Of a stretch of DNA of 64,000 nt, positions 1 through 8,222 are shown piece by piece (position 1 is the first letter of the stretch; every line of letters starts with the position of its first letter). The notes beneath the pieces are model-generated. The model searched no databases. It saw nothing but the letters and a program-made list of their open reading frames with translations, and was not told where the DNA came from. The stretch covers positions 1 through 64,000 of the forward strand of contig SCVN01000014.1 of the NCBI GenBank assembly GCA_004296885.1. Direction: 5' to 3'. A program made the translations under genes and the position numbers. The stretch is from Nitrospirota bacterium (lineage in GTDB: Bacteria; Nitrospirota; Nitrospiria; Nitrospirales; Nitrospiraceae).

Positions 1-312
1 CACCATCATCGAGAGCAGCAGGTGCAGGATCGCATGGTCGGGGACGCGCGATTGGATGAAGACCGTGGCGCGCTGCGGATCGATGCCGGCGGCGAGCCAG
101 TCGATGAGCAGCTCGCGCGAGAATTCCTTGATGCGGCTGGTGTCGGCATAGTTGGTGGAGAGGGCGTGCCAGTCGGCGACGAAAAAGAAGCAGTCGTACT
201 GTTCCTGCAGCGCCTTCCAGTTTTCCAACGCGCCGAGCCAGTTGCCCAGGTGGAGGAGCCCGCTGGGCTGCATGCCGCTCAATACTCGTTTTTTTGCGTG
301 GTGGGTCGTCAT
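1..312 (-). CDS. trpS: tryptophanyl-tRNA synthetase (5' part, runs off window)
   Basis: Cytoplasmic class I aminoacyl-tRNA synthetase that charges tRNA-Trp. Only the first 104 codons lie in the window. The reading starts MTTHHAKKRVLSGMQPSG, and residues 20-23 (HLGN) are the TrpRS form of the class I HIGH motif in the usual place. The following LGALENW and VADWHAL segments are typical of TrpRS Rossmann-fold starts. Two ATG codons are adjacent; the second is chosen because AGGAG lies 4 nt upstream of it and only 1 nt from the first. The gene starts about 10 bp after the stop of the TPR/periplasmic-binding gene, so the two are probably cotranscribed. Family assignment is firm; the rest of the protein is not visible. 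Confidence 0.93.
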   Translation of the reverse strand, partial: MTTHHAKKRVLSGMQPSGLLHLGNWLGALENWKALQEQYDCFFFVADWHALSTNYADTSRIKEFSRELLIDWLAAGIDPQRATVFIQSRVPDHAILHLLLSMMV

Positions 313-322
313 CATGCTCCTG

Positions 323-2326
323 TTATTCGAGCTGGATCAGTTTGCCCTGTTTGACCTGAATGAGAAAAATCCGCCGCTCCAGTGTGCCGCCGGGACCGAA
401 GGACGCCAGCCCGCCCAGCGAGGGCAGGTCCTGGCCTTTTAAGAGCTGCTCGCGCAGGCCTTTCCCGTTCGTGGCGCCCCTGCGAATGGCCTCCAGGGCC
501 AGCCGCGCCGCGTCGTAGGCCTGGGCGGCGAACAGGGTCGGATTGTTCTGGTACTTCCGCCGGTACTGCTCCACGAAGTCACGCATCGCCTGGTCCTGGC
601 TCTCTTGAAACCAGCCGTCCACGAAGACGCTGCCGTCGATCGAGCGGTCCGCCAGGCGCAGCAAGTCCGGCGTATTCCAGGCATTGCTGCCCAACAGCGG
701 GACCTTGATGTCGTAGAAGCGCAGTTGCGGGGCCAGCAGGGAGACCTCGCCGGCGCTGCCGGGCAGGAAGAGGGCGTCGAAGCCGGCCGTGTAGGTGATC
801 TTGGTGGCGCCTTTGCTCGTCTGGCTCGTCGTGGCGGTCCCGTGCCGTTTCAGGTCTTCGGCTTTCAGATGCTTGATCTGCGGGCCGAAGTCCGTGGTGT
901 TTTCCGGATAGGATTCGATGGCGATGATCTCGCCGCCTCGCTGGCGGACCTCCTGGCTGAACAGACGGGCCAATTCCTGTCCGTACGCGGTCTCCGGGTG
1001 GAGGATGCAGAGGCGTTTGTATCCCAGTCGCCCGACCGCATAGTCCGCCAGGCGGCGGGCTTGCTGCGGATAGGTGAGCGCGGTCGTGAACAGGTAGGTT
1101 CCCAGGCGACGCACGTCGGACGTCGTGGCCGCGGGGGTCAGAAAGGGCGTGTCGGTTTCCTCGGCTACGGCGGCGGCCGTCGGCAGGTGGCGCGAGAGGA
1201 GGGGGCCGATCACCGCCTGCGGGTGATATTCCGAGACCAACTCGAGCAGTTCGGTACGGAGCGTCGCCTTTTCCAGGCCGGTTGTGTCTTTGACGACGAG
1301 CCCGACGGAGGTCAACCCGGTCTCCTTGGCTTTCTCGATGGCCAGCCGAATGCCGTTCAGCGCCTCGGTTCCGAAGGGGCTCAGACGTCCCGAGGTCGGC
1401 ACCGCCGCCGCCAGCACGTACTGGCTGGTCTTGAGCTTCGTCTTGTGTACGCGCAATTGCTCCGCGGCGGACTGGGCATAGTCGTGGGAAGGAAAATGCG
1501 TGAGGAAGAGGCGCAGATTACGCTCGGCCAGATGCTCTTCCCCCCGCGCCTGGTGCATCTCGATCAACCGAATCAAGACGAGGTCGCCGGGAAATGTCGT
1601 CGGGTAGGCGTCACGCAGATGTGCCAGCGCCGTGCGATCGGCTTGTTCCTGCACGAGGCGCCTGATGCGCTCGCGCGCCTCGGCGGTGCGCTCGGCCGGG
1701 CCGATGGACATCTCCTCCAGCCAGGTTTGAGCGGCCCGCACGTAATCCTTCTTGATGGCCTGGACTTCTCCGATCGCCTTGAGGACGTCGCGCTTGGTCT
1801 CGATGTCCTCCGCCTGCGCGCGCACGTCGGACAGGAGGGAGAACGCCTGGTCCGTCTTGCCCAGGTGTGCCTGCACGGTGGCGAACAGCATGCGGCTCCG
1901 GACGGCCACCTCGGCCTTCGGGAATTCGGTCAGGAGGCGGTCTAAGTAATCGGCCGCCGCGGCATAGTCTTTCTTGTCGTTGAGCGCGCCGGCCATGAGG
2001 AAATAGACCTGGGCTAACGAGTCGCCCTTGGCCGAGGCCAGGAGCGGCTTGAGGGTTTCGATGGCTTCGTCGTCTTGTTGGGCGTCGAGCAGGGCTTTGG
2101 CTTTTGCCAGGGGCCCGTCATCCGGCTTCTGCGGAGGAGCGTTCTTGATATGGGGGGGCGGCGGAGCGTCGGCGTCGGCGCCGTAAATGGTCGGGGGTTG
2201 GCTCAGCGAGGCGAGCAGCAGAATGGACAGAGACAGACCGGCGGCCAGGCCGCGCACAGAGAGGGAGCGGACCAAAGGGCACGTGGGGGAAGGGGGGTGT
2301 TGTTGTGAAGGACTTGAAACGACCAT
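323..2326 (-). CDS. TPR plus periplasmic-binding (LpoA-like) protein
   Basis: Predicted exported protein of 667 residues. A hydrophobic segment at about 25-45 is followed by a Pro-rich stretch. TPR-like helical repeats occupy about 70-320 (for example AAADYLDRLLTEFPKA). From about 325 to the end it has a type I periplasmic-binding fold like branched-chain amino-acid binding proteins (AVIGPLLSRHLPTAAAVAEE, LFLPGSAGEVSLLAPQL). TPR joined to this fold resembles LpoA/LppC, the outer-membrane activator of PBP1A, but an ordinary ligand-binding role is also possible. AGGAG lies 3 nt before the ATG, and a consensus promoter lies at 2370-2398. There is no clear lipobox Cys, unlike LpoA. Confidence 0.8.
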   Translation of the reverse strand: MVVSSPSQQHPPSPTCPLVRSLSVRGLAAGLSLSILLLASLSQPPTIYGADADAPPPPHIKNAPPQKPDDGPLAKAKALLDAQQDDEAIETLKPLLASAKGDSLAQVYFLMAGALNDKKDYAAAADYLDRLLTEFPKAEVAVRSRMLFATVQAHLGKTDQAFSLLSDVRAQAEDIETKRDVLKAIGEVQAIKKDYVRAAQTWLEEMSIGPAERTAEARERIRRLVQEQADRTALAHLRDAYPTTFPGDLVLIRLIEMHQARGEEHLAERNLRLFLTHFPSHDYAQSAAEQLRVHKTKLKTSQYVLAAAVPTSGRLSPFGTEALNGIRLAIEKAKETGLTSVGLVVKDTTGLEKATLRTELLELVSEYHPQAVIGPLLSRHLPTAAAVAEETDTPFLTPAATTSDVRRLGTYLFTTALTYPQQARRLADYAVGRLGYKRLCILHPETAYGQELARLFSQEVRQRGGEIIAIESYPENTTDFGPQIKHLKAEDLKRHGTATTSQTSKGATKITYTAGFDALFLPGSAGEVSLLAPQLRFYDIKVPLLGSNAWNTPDLLRLADRSIDGSVFVDGWFQESQDQAMRDFVEQYRRKYQNNPTLFAAQAYDAARLALEAIRRGATNGKGLREQLLKGQDLPSLGGLASFGPGGTLERRIFLIQVKQGKLIQLE

Positions 2327-2369
2327 CGGCTCCTAAGTATTGCGCCGGTTTGTGCGCGAAGGCTTCTGT

Positions 2370-2398
2370 ACTATAGGGGGCAGGTGCGGGGCTGTCAA
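2370..2398 (-). promoter_or_regulatory. sigma-70 type promoter for the LpoA-like gene and trpS
   Basis: On the minus strand there is TTGACA (2393-2398), a 17-bp spacer and TATAGT (2370-2375). This is a perfect -35 box with optimal spacing, about 45 bp before the start codon of the LpoA-like gene. Confidence 0.75.
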
Positions 2399-2420
2399 GG
2401 CAACGACGAAGCGTATCATG

Positions 2421-2449
2421 TTGTTTTCACAGATGTTCATGCGTATAGT
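2421..2449 (+). promoter_or_regulatory. probable sigma-70 promoter for xerD
   Basis: TTGTTT (2421-2426), 17 bp, then TATAGT (2444-2449), 27 bp before the xerD ATG. It is divergent from the promoter at 2370-2398. The -35 box is moderate. Confidence 0.45.
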
Positions 2450-2475
2450 CGGAAAATGTCCAGCAGGGTGGGCTG

Positions 2476-3396
2476 ATGGAAAGACTTGACGGGTTGGTGG
2501 ATCGCTACCTCGCCGATTTGCGGGTCGAAGCGGGACTGGCCGGCAACACCCTCGAGGCCTACCGGCGCGATCTGCAGAAGCTGCAAGATTTTTTCGCCGC
2601 CCGCGCGATCCGTGATCCGGCGGGCGCGACCCGTCCGGTCATGTCCGAATTTCTGGCGCATTTGCGGCGCACGAATCTCTCGCCTGCGTCCGCCGCCCGA
2701 TGCATGGCCGCGTTGCGGGGCTTCTTTCGCTTCCTCTGCCGCGAGCGGTTTGTTCAGGAGAACCCGCTGCTCAACTTCAAAACTCCGCGCCCCTGGGTGA
2801 GGCTGCCCAAGGTGCTCTCGCAAGCCGAGGTCTCCAAGCTGCTCGAGCTTCCGGCGGAGACGCAGCCGGAAGGCAAGCGCGACGCGGCGATGGTGGAATT
2901 ATTGTATGCGACGGGGTTGCGGGTTTCGGAATTGGTGAATCTGGAAGTGGCGCATCTGAACATGAGCGTCGGGTATGTGCTGGCGTCGGGCAAGGGGGCG
3001 AAGCAACGGGTCGTGCCGATCGGCGAAGTGGCCCGGCAGAGACTGGAGGCCTATCTGGAGCAAGCCCGTTCGGCCATGGTCAAGGGCCGTCAGGTGCGGC
3101 ACCTGTTTGTGACCCGGCGCGGCACCAAACTCACGCGCCAGGGGTTTTGGAAAGCGCTCAAGGCGCGGGCGCGGCGCGCCGGGATCACGAAACCCATCTC
3201 GCCCCATATGCTCCGCCACTCCTTCGCGACCCACTTGCTGGATCGCGGGGCCGATTTGCGCTCGGTCCAGACGATGTTGGGCCATGCCCGGATCACCACG
3301 ACCCAGATTTATACGCATGTCGAGCGCGAGCGGCTGAAGCGCGTGCATACGAACCTGTTCCCGCGGAAGCAGCGACGCGGCGTCAAGGCGAAATGA
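2476..3396 (+). CDS. xerD: tyrosine recombinase XerD
   Basis: Site-specific tyrosine recombinase of 306 aa, the usual XerC/XerD length. It would resolve chromosome dimers at dif with a partner Xer protein. A SAM-like core-binding domain covers about 1-95 and the catalytic domain about 110-295. Catalytic residues are visible: R149 (ATGLRVSEL), K173 (SGKGAKQR), H244 and R247 (PHMLRHSF), H270 (LGHARITTTQ) and the nucleophile Y279 (QIYTHV). An AGGGTGG ribosome site lies just upstream of the ATG. No integrase-specific arm domain, phage genes or att duplication is nearby, so a housekeeping Xer is favoured over a prophage integrase. XerC versus XerD cannot be fully settled by eye. Confidence 0.9.
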   Translation: MERLDGLVDRYLADLRVEAGLAGNTLEAYRRDLQKLQDFFAARAIRDPAGATRPVMSEFLAHLRRTNLSPASAARCMAALRGFFRFLCRERFVQENPLLNFKTPRPWVRLPKVLSQAEVSKLLELPAETQPEGKRDAAMVELLYATGLRVSELVNLEVAHLNMSVGYVLASGKGAKQRVVPIGEVARQRLEAYLEQARSAMVKGRQVRHLFVTRRGTKLTRQGFWKALKARARRAGITKPISPHMLRHSFATHLLDRGADLRSVQTMLGHARITTTQIYTHVERERLKRVHTNLFPRKQRRGVKAK

Positions 3397-3480
3397 TGAA
3401 TGCTGAACGATGAACGGATGACGGGACATGCAGCAACTCCGCGGCCAGGTCGTTCATCATTTATCATTTATACTTCATCG
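3391..3480. repeat. inverted pair of 7-bp tandem repeat arrays
   Basis: Positions 3391-3424 read as degenerate heptads (GATGAAT, GCTGAAC, GATGAAC). Positions 3451-3480 read as their inverse (GTTCATC, ATTTATC, CTTCATC). The arms share GATGAACG/CGTTCATC and could fold with a loop of about 33 nt. The array begins in the stop codon of xerD and may act as a transcript end. See the findings for related arrays. Confidence 0.6.
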
Positions 3481-3495
3481 TTGCTTGTCGCGCGG

Positions 3496-3524
3496 TTGAC
3501 AACCAGCGGCAGACTTGATACCAT
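3496..3524 (+). promoter_or_regulatory. promoter of the tRNA-Val/tRNA-Asp pair
   Basis: TTGACA (3496-3501), a 17-bp spacer and TACCAT (3519-3524). It lies about 40 bp before the mature 5' end of tRNA-Val, the normal distance for a tRNA promoter. Confidence 0.6.
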
Positions 3525-3565
3525 CCGAACACTCTCGCGCAACTGCTCGGCAAGCTTAAGAATTC

Positions 3566-3641
3566 GGGCGGATAGCTCAGTTGGGAGAGCGCTGCCCTTA
3601 CAAGGCAGAGGTCACAGGTTCGATCCCTGTTCCGCCTACCA
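3566..3641 (+). tRNA. tRNA-Val (anticodon TAC)
   Basis: A 76-nt cloverleaf with the 3' CCA encoded. The acceptor GGGCGGA pairs with TCCGCCT, with one G-U at the end. The D arm is GCTC/GAGC, the anticodon stem is CTGCC/GGCAG with loop CTTACAA, and the T arm is ACAGG/CCTGT with loop TTCGATC. Anticodon TAC reads GUA and, when modified, other Val codons. Confidence 0.97.
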
Positions 3642-3742
3642 AACCTGTGACGCGATCGAAGAGTGGGCATCTCACGGAGTCGAACGGTAGTATCGAGGTG
3701 CCGGGCACAGAATTTTATCTGCACATCATCTATCCGAACTAT

Positions 3743-3821
3743 GGGGCCGTCGTTCAGCTTGGTTTAGGACGCCAGATTGTCAATCTGGAGGTCGCGGGTT
3801 CAAATCCCGTCGGCCCCGCCA
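3743..3821 (+). tRNA. tRNA-Asp (anticodon GTC)
   Basis: A 79-nt cloverleaf including the encoded CCA. Acceptor GGGGCCG pairs with CGGCCCC and the discriminator is G. The anticodon stem is CCAGA/TCTGG with loop TTGTCAA. The T arm is GCGGG/CCCGT with one mismatch and loop TTCAAAT. It follows tRNA-Val by 101 bp, probably in one transcript. Confidence 0.96.
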
Positions 3822-3893
3822 ATTTCCCCCAATGGGTTGAGTGGTTTCGGTATTGTAAGCCCTGCATGATGCGGGAGGAGATGTACTAGCCTG

Positions 3894-4613
3894 ATGATGT
3901 CTCAGACCGGTCCTCTTGGGCTCGTCGGTTCGCTTGGGACGGTATCGAAAGTCGTTCTGCTGGTGCTCTTCCTCTTCTCCGTCGTTTCCTGGACCATCAT
4001 TCTGCTCAAATGGCGGACCTTCCGCGCCGGAGACCGGGACGACCGGCGCTTCATGAACGCCTTCGCCAAGACGCAGGACCAGGAGGACCTCCGCCGGCAG
4101 GCGCGTCGATTGCCGGCCAGTCCGACGGCCATGCTTTTTCTCGGGGTCACGGATCGGCTGCAGGGGGAGTCCCGTGAAGGTCGAGATGGACTGACGGTCG
4201 GCTCCGCCGATCCGGTCGAGGAGCAGTCGCCCGCGGACCGCCAATATATGGATCGGGTCGTGGCGCATCTGGTGCAAGACCAGATTGCCAAGCAGGAGAC
4301 ATACCTGCCGTTCCTGGCCACGACGGGCAATATCACGCCGTTCGTCGGGCTTCTGGGCACGGTAATGGGGATCATCGACGCCTTCGGGGAAATCGGCAAG
4401 CAGGGAACCGCCAGCATCTCGGCGGTGGCTCCCGGCGTAGCGGAAGCTTTGGTCGCCACTGCCGCCGGTCTCTTTACGGCGATTCCGGCGGTCATCGCCT
4501 ACAATTACTTCCTGAATCGGATCCGCAAGTCTTCGTTCCGGGCAGAGGCGTTCAGCATCGAGCTGATGCACCGGCTGCAGGCCAAGCCCAAGGCCGCGGG
4601 GGTGCGCGGGTGA
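3894..4613 (+). CDS. tolQ: Tol-Pal system proton channel subunit TolQ
   Basis: Inner-membrane MotA/TolQ/ExbB family protein of 239 aa that forms the proton-driven motor with TolR and energises TolA during envelope constriction. Three membrane segments are visible: about 16-36, 140-165 (FLATTGNITPFVGLLGTVMG, the conserved family block) and 180-205. The cytoplasmic loop at about 40-125 is normal for TolQ. It heads a tolQ-tolR-tolA-tolB-pal order, which favours TolQ over ExbB. GGGAGGAG lies some 16 nt upstream of two adjacent ATGs, a rather long spacing, so the start could be off by one codon. Confidence 0.93.
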   Translation: MMSQTGPLGLVGSLGTVSKVVLLVLFLFSVVSWTIILLKWRTFRAGDRDDRRFMNAFAKTQDQEDLRRQARRLPASPTAMLFLGVTDRLQGESREGRDGLTVGSADPVEEQSPADRQYMDRVVAHLVQDQIAKQETYLPFLATTGNITPFVGLLGTVMGIIDAFGEIGKQGTASISAVAPGVAEALVATAAGLFTAIPAVIAYNYFLNRIRKSSFRAEAFSIELMHRLQAKPKAAGVRG

Positions 4614-5056
4614 TCTTCGAAAGCCGGCGCCGCCGGTTCATGGCCGAGATCAACGTGGTCCCGCTCGTGGATGTGGTGCTGGTGCTGCTGATCATTTTCA
4701 TGGTGACGGCGCCGATGCTCTACCGCGGCATGGACATCAAACTGCCGACCTCCGCCAGCAATACGATCAAGCCCGAGGAACGGCTCGTGCTCACGATCGA
4801 ACGGGATCAGAAGCTCTATCTCGACAAGGACCGGGTTTCTCCGGCTCAGCTGGAGACCCGTCTGCGGGCGGCGAAGCAACGGAATCGCGAGGTGTCGGTG
4901 TTCCTGCGGGCCGACCGCGAGGTGCCCTACGGCACCGTCGTGCAGGTGATGGACGGGGTCAAGCAGGCGGGGATCGACAAGCTGGGCATGGTGACGGACC
5001 CCGTCGGGCCGGAGCGTGTGACGGACGGGCTCGCGAAGGAGCCGGGCAGGCCATGA
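4610..5056 (+). CDS. tolR: Tol-Pal system protein TolR
   Basis: ExbD/TolR family protein of 148 aa. A short cytoplasmic N-terminus leads into a single membrane helix at about 16-38 (NVVPLVDVVLVLLIIFMV) with the conserved Asp (D21) that carries protons in the motor. The periplasmic domain follows (EERLVLTIERDQKLYLD, then DREVPYGTVVQVMDGVKQAG). It starts at a GTG that overlaps the tolQ stop by four bases (GTGA), so translation is probably coupled. Confidence 0.94.
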   Translation: MIFESRRRRFMAEINVVPLVDVVLVLLIIFMVTAPMLYRGMDIKLPTSASNTIKPEERLVLTIERDQKLYLDKDRVSPAQLETRLRAAKQRNREVSVFLRADREVPYGTVVQVMDGVKQAGIDKLGMVTDPVGPERVTDGLAKEPGRP

Positions 5057-5102
5057 GCGTCGGGGAGGGCGCGCGCGCATCTGAGGTGGCGCGACGGCGG
5101 AC

Positions 5103-6152
5103 ATGACGGCGGACGCCTGTTCAGATTCGTCGCTCTGGTGGCAGGGGACGGCGCCGCAGCCCTCGCGTCCGGGCGCGATGCTCGTCCTGTCGCTGCTGCT
5201 GCACCTGGCGGTGCTGATCATCGCCGGCGGATTCAAGTTGCCGAGCAAGATGGACCGGCCGCTGGCTTCGTATCAGGTCTCGCTGGTCACCTTGCCTCCG
5301 GCGCCGCCACCGGCTCCGGTGCAGCGGGCCGTGGAGGCGGAGGTTCCGGTCTCCCCGCCTCCGGCGCCGGCCGCGCCGCCACCGGCTCCGGTGCCGCACG
5401 TGGTCAAGCCGGCGGTCGCGCCGCCCGTCACGGTGCCCAAACCGCCGCCGGCTCCTGCGCCCTCCAAGTCGGAGGCGCAGCTCAAGGATCTTTTGCGCGG
5501 GATCAAGTTGCCGCCGCAGGCGCCCGCGTTGGGCGATGTGGCGCCTGCGCCGAAATCGGCGCCGGTCCAGCGGGTGCAACCGGCCAAGACCGACGCGTCG
5601 CAGCAGAAGTTCAAGCGGGAGATCGACGACCTGCTCAAGAACGTGGCGGTGCCCGAGTCCCAGCCGGTGGCCGTCGGACCCACCATGCCCAAGGAGAACC
5701 AGGCCAAGCAAACCTTGACCCAGCAGATGCAGAACCTGGAGCCGCAGACGTTGAAGCCCGCTCCGGAAGAAGCCATTCTGAAGCGGCCGGCGCCGACGCA
5801 GCAGGCCAAAGCGGCGGCCAAGATTCCCGCCACCAGGATGCAGGTGCTCGGCGTCGCAACGGGATTCAACTGGTATCTTGCGCAAGTCCAGCGGTTGATC
5901 AGCGCGCAGTGGGTGGCTCCGCCGGTGGACTTGACCGGCAGGATGTACAGAGTCGTGATCAAATTCCGGCTGGACCAGTCCGGGGGCGTGAGCGCGGTGG
6001 CGGTGGAGACTTCGTCCGGCAACGGCTATTTCGACGATGCGGCCACCCGCGCGGTGCTGAAGGCCGACCCGCTCCCGCCGTTCCCGAAGGATTTGGCCGA
6101 GTCGTCCTTGGACGCGCATTTCAGTTTCGTGGTGGGTGAGGGGGTTGGGTAG
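5103..6152 (+). CDS. tolA: TolA/TonB-like envelope-spanning protein
   Basis: A 349-aa protein that would link the TolQR motor to TolB/Pal across the periplasm. There is an N-terminal membrane anchor at about 26-44. A long Pro/Ala-rich region (about 60-130) and a helical middle region follow. The C-terminal domain from about 255 is of the TonB/TolA type (AQVQRLISAQW, MYRVVIKFRLDQSGGV, VLKADPLPPFP). The low-complexity middle is the usual hallmark of TolA. It starts 46 bp after tolR and overlaps the upstream region of tolB. Call from context plus domain; TonB is the alternative. Confidence 0.88.
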   Translation: MTADACSDSSLWWQGTAPQPSRPGAMLVLSLLLHLAVLIIAGGFKLPSKMDRPLASYQVSLVTLPPAPPPAPVQRAVEAEVPVSPPPAPAAPPPAPVPHVVKPAVAPPVTVPKPPPAPAPSKSEAQLKDLLRGIKLPPQAPALGDVAPAPKSAPVQRVQPAKTDASQQKFKREIDDLLKNVAVPESQPVAVGPTMPKENQAKQTLTQQMQNLEPQTLKPAPEEAILKRPAPTQQAKAAAKIPATRMQVLGVATGFNWYLAQVQRLISAQWVAPPVDLTGRMYRVVIKFRLDQSGGVSAVAVETSSGNGYFDDAATRAVLKADPLPPFPKDLAESSLDAHFSFVVGEGVG

Positions 6153-6156
6153 GCGG

Positions 6157-7458
6157 ATGCGATACCTGCTCGTCATAACGTTGCTCCTGGGGGCCGGGCT
6201 CGGGGCGATCCTGGAATCCGGCGCGGCGGACGTGTTCCTGGAAGCGACGCGGCCGGACTTTCAGAAAATTCCGATCGCCGTGCTCGGGTTTCGCGACGGA
6301 CAGCTGCCGGACAACCCCGGGTCGAGGCTGACGCAAGTGCTCAAGGACGACCTCCGCCGCTCGCTGATTTTTTCGGTGACGGATCCGGCGAAGCTGGGCC
6401 TGACGCTGGACGGGGCCTACGGGGCCCAAAACGTGCTGTTCAAGCAGGCGGTGGACAACGGGATTGCGGTGTTGGTCTGGGGGCAGGTTGCGGCCCGCCA
6501 GCCGGATTTGGTGTTGGACGGGTTGATCTACGACGGCGTGAAGCAGGAAGCCATCGCCAGCAAGCGCTATGTCGGGGCGCCGCCGGTGCTGCGTCAGATG
6601 GCGCACCGTCTGGCCGACGAGCTGGTGTACCGTTATACGGGGGAGCCGGGAATCGCCAAGACCAAGATCGCGTTCGTGTCGGAGCAGGGGGGTAGCCGCG
6701 AACTCTACGTCATGGACTACGATGGCTACGGCCCGCGTCAGGTGACGGCCGATGGGTTTCTGAGTCTCATGCCGCGCTGGTCGCTGGATCGGCGGCACAT
6801 CGTCTTTACCACCTACCGGAGCCGGACCAAGCAGGATATCGACGCGATTGAGTTGGCCACGGGGAAACGGGCGACCCTGGTGTCTATGCCCGGGCTGAAC
6901 ATCACCCCGGCCTTCTCGCCTGATGGGACGGATCTGGCCTTCGCCTCCAGCAACGAGGGGAATGCCGAGATCTATAAACTGAGCTTGCGCACCAAGACGC
7001 TGACCCGGCTGACGGTCAACAACGGCGGAGACTTGTCCCCTGCCTGGGCGCCGTCCGGCCGTGAACTGGCCTTCGTGTCCGACCGGGGCGGCAGCCCGCA
7101 GATCTACTTGATGAGCGTCGACGGTTCCAATGTGCGCCGTCTGACCTTCGAGGGCGATCACAATGCCGCCCCGGCCTGGTCCCCGCGCGGCAATTGGATC
7201 GCCTACGTTTGCCGCGGCCAGGACCGGCAGTATAAGCTGTGCCTGATCAGTCCGGACGGGCAGAAGCGGATTCAGATCACGTCAGGCCAGGGAGTGGACG
7301 ACTCGCCTTCCTGGTCGCCGGACGGTCGGCATCTGGTATTCAGCTCGACCGCGGAAGGGAAGAGCCACATCTACATGATCAACAGCGACGGAACCGATCT
7401 CGAACGGCTGACGTCGGGCGGAGTTCACCACAGCGCTCCTGCCTGGTCGCCGGCGTAG
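6157..7458 (+). CDS. tolB: Tol-Pal system protein TolB
   Basis: Periplasmic protein of 433 aa that binds Pal and relays TolA action. A signal peptide (MRYLLVITLLLGAGLGAIL) is followed by the TolB N-terminal domain (about 30-160). A six-bladed beta-propeller built of WD40-like/PD40 repeats follows, each with an ending like PRWS, PAFSPDG, PAWAPSG, PAWSPRG or PSWSPDG. The ATG at 6157 is preferred to the in-frame GTG at 6136, because it sits 5 bp after the tolA stop and gives a clean signal peptide. Confidence 0.95.
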   Translation: MRYLLVITLLLGAGLGAILESGAADVFLEATRPDFQKIPIAVLGFRDGQLPDNPGSRLTQVLKDDLRRSLIFSVTDPAKLGLTLDGAYGAQNVLFKQAVDNGIAVLVWGQVAARQPDLVLDGLIYDGVKQEAIASKRYVGAPPVLRQMAHRLADELVYRYTGEPGIAKTKIAFVSEQGGSRELYVMDYDGYGPRQVTADGFLSLMPRWSLDRRHIVFTTYRSRTKQDIDAIELATGKRATLVSMPGLNITPAFSPDGTDLAFASSNEGNAEIYKLSLRTKTLTRLTVNNGGDLSPAWAPSGRELAFVSDRGGSPQIYLMSVDGSNVRRLTFEGDHNAAPAWSPRGNWIAYVCRGQDRQYKLCLISPDGQKRIQITSGQGVDDSPSWSPDGRHLVFSSTAEGKSHIYMINSDGTDLERLTSGGVHHSAPAWSPA

Positions 7459-7526
7459 AAGACGGGGCCGTCTCGGTTTATGCCGAGGAAGCAGAGAAGG
7501 TGTTAACCTCAGGAGGAGACAAGCCT

Positions 7527-8180
7527 ATGCATACATGCACGCGAACCGTGACGATGGTGGGTTTGCTGGGGCTGGTGGCATTGGTCGGTGCCGGCTGCAG
7601 CAAGTCCATCCAATCGGATGTCGGATCCAAATCGTTCGAGCCGGCGCCCAGCCAGTCGAAATCCGCCGGACAGGATGCGCCCGTCAGCCAGTTCGGCTCG
7701 TTGCCCGGCGACAGCAACGGAAAGTCTTCGGGGAAGGGGTCCGGCGAAGAGCGGGTATCGGAAGGGGTTGCCGTCGCCAAGGCGGAGTCCTCCGGATCGT
7801 CCAGGCAACAGGAGATGCAGCAGGAGGCGGCGGCGACGGCCGAGGCGGGACTCGACGACGTGTTCTTCGCCTACGACTCGTGGAAGCTGAGCGAGGACGG
7901 CAAACAAGCGCTGTCCAAAGACGCGGAGTGGCTCAAGACCAATGGATCGCAGAAGCTGGCCGTCGAAGGTCATTGCGACGAGCGCGGCACCCAGGCGTAC
8001 AATCTGGTCCTGGGGCAGAAGCGGGCCAAAGCGGTCCGCAATTACCTGGTCGAACTCGGCGTGGCCGGCAATCGCATCACGATCGTGTCGTATGGCAAGG
8101 ACCGGCCATTCTGCAAGGAGTCCAATGAGTCTTGTTATCAACGGAACCGGCGCGGCCACCTGGTCGTCAGCGGCAAGTAA
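7527..8180 (+). CDS. pal: peptidoglycan-associated lipoprotein Pal
   Basis: Outer-membrane lipoprotein of 217 aa that binds peptidoglycan. A signal peptide ends at a lipobox-like VGAGC (Cys about 24). A Ser/Gly-rich linker to about residue 100 leads to an OmpA-like domain (DDVFFAYDSWKLSEDG, VEGHCDERGTQAYNLVLGQK, RITIVSYGKDRP). The DERGT...LG...RA pattern supplies the residues that contact diaminopimelate. AGGAGGAG lies 9 nt before the ATG. The position after tolB is the classic one. Confidence 0.95.
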   Translation: MHTCTRTVTMVGLLGLVALVGAGCSKSIQSDVGSKSFEPAPSQSKSAGQDAPVSQFGSLPGDSNGKSSGKGSGEERVSEGVAVAKAESSGSSRQQEMQQEAAATAEAGLDDVFFAYDSWKLSEDGKQALSKDAEWLKTNGSQKLAVEGHCDERGTQAYNLVLGQKRAKAVRNYLVELGVAGNRITIVSYGKDRPFCKESNESCYQRNRRGHLVVSGK

Positions 8181-8222
8181 GCGGCGCGTCCGGTCCGCGC
8201 CGCGCGCGGGTGAGGTCCGGCG

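Noticed and set aside
605-1945. 446-codon open frame on the plus strand
   Set aside because: It lies inside the LpoA-like gene on the opposite strand and has no domain; a consensus promoter and ribosome site support the minus-strand gene.
2476-3821. integrative element using a tRNA attachment site
   Set aside because: A tyrosine recombinase next to tRNA genes suggests an island, but the protein has plain XerD architecture and no att duplication or phage genes are visible.
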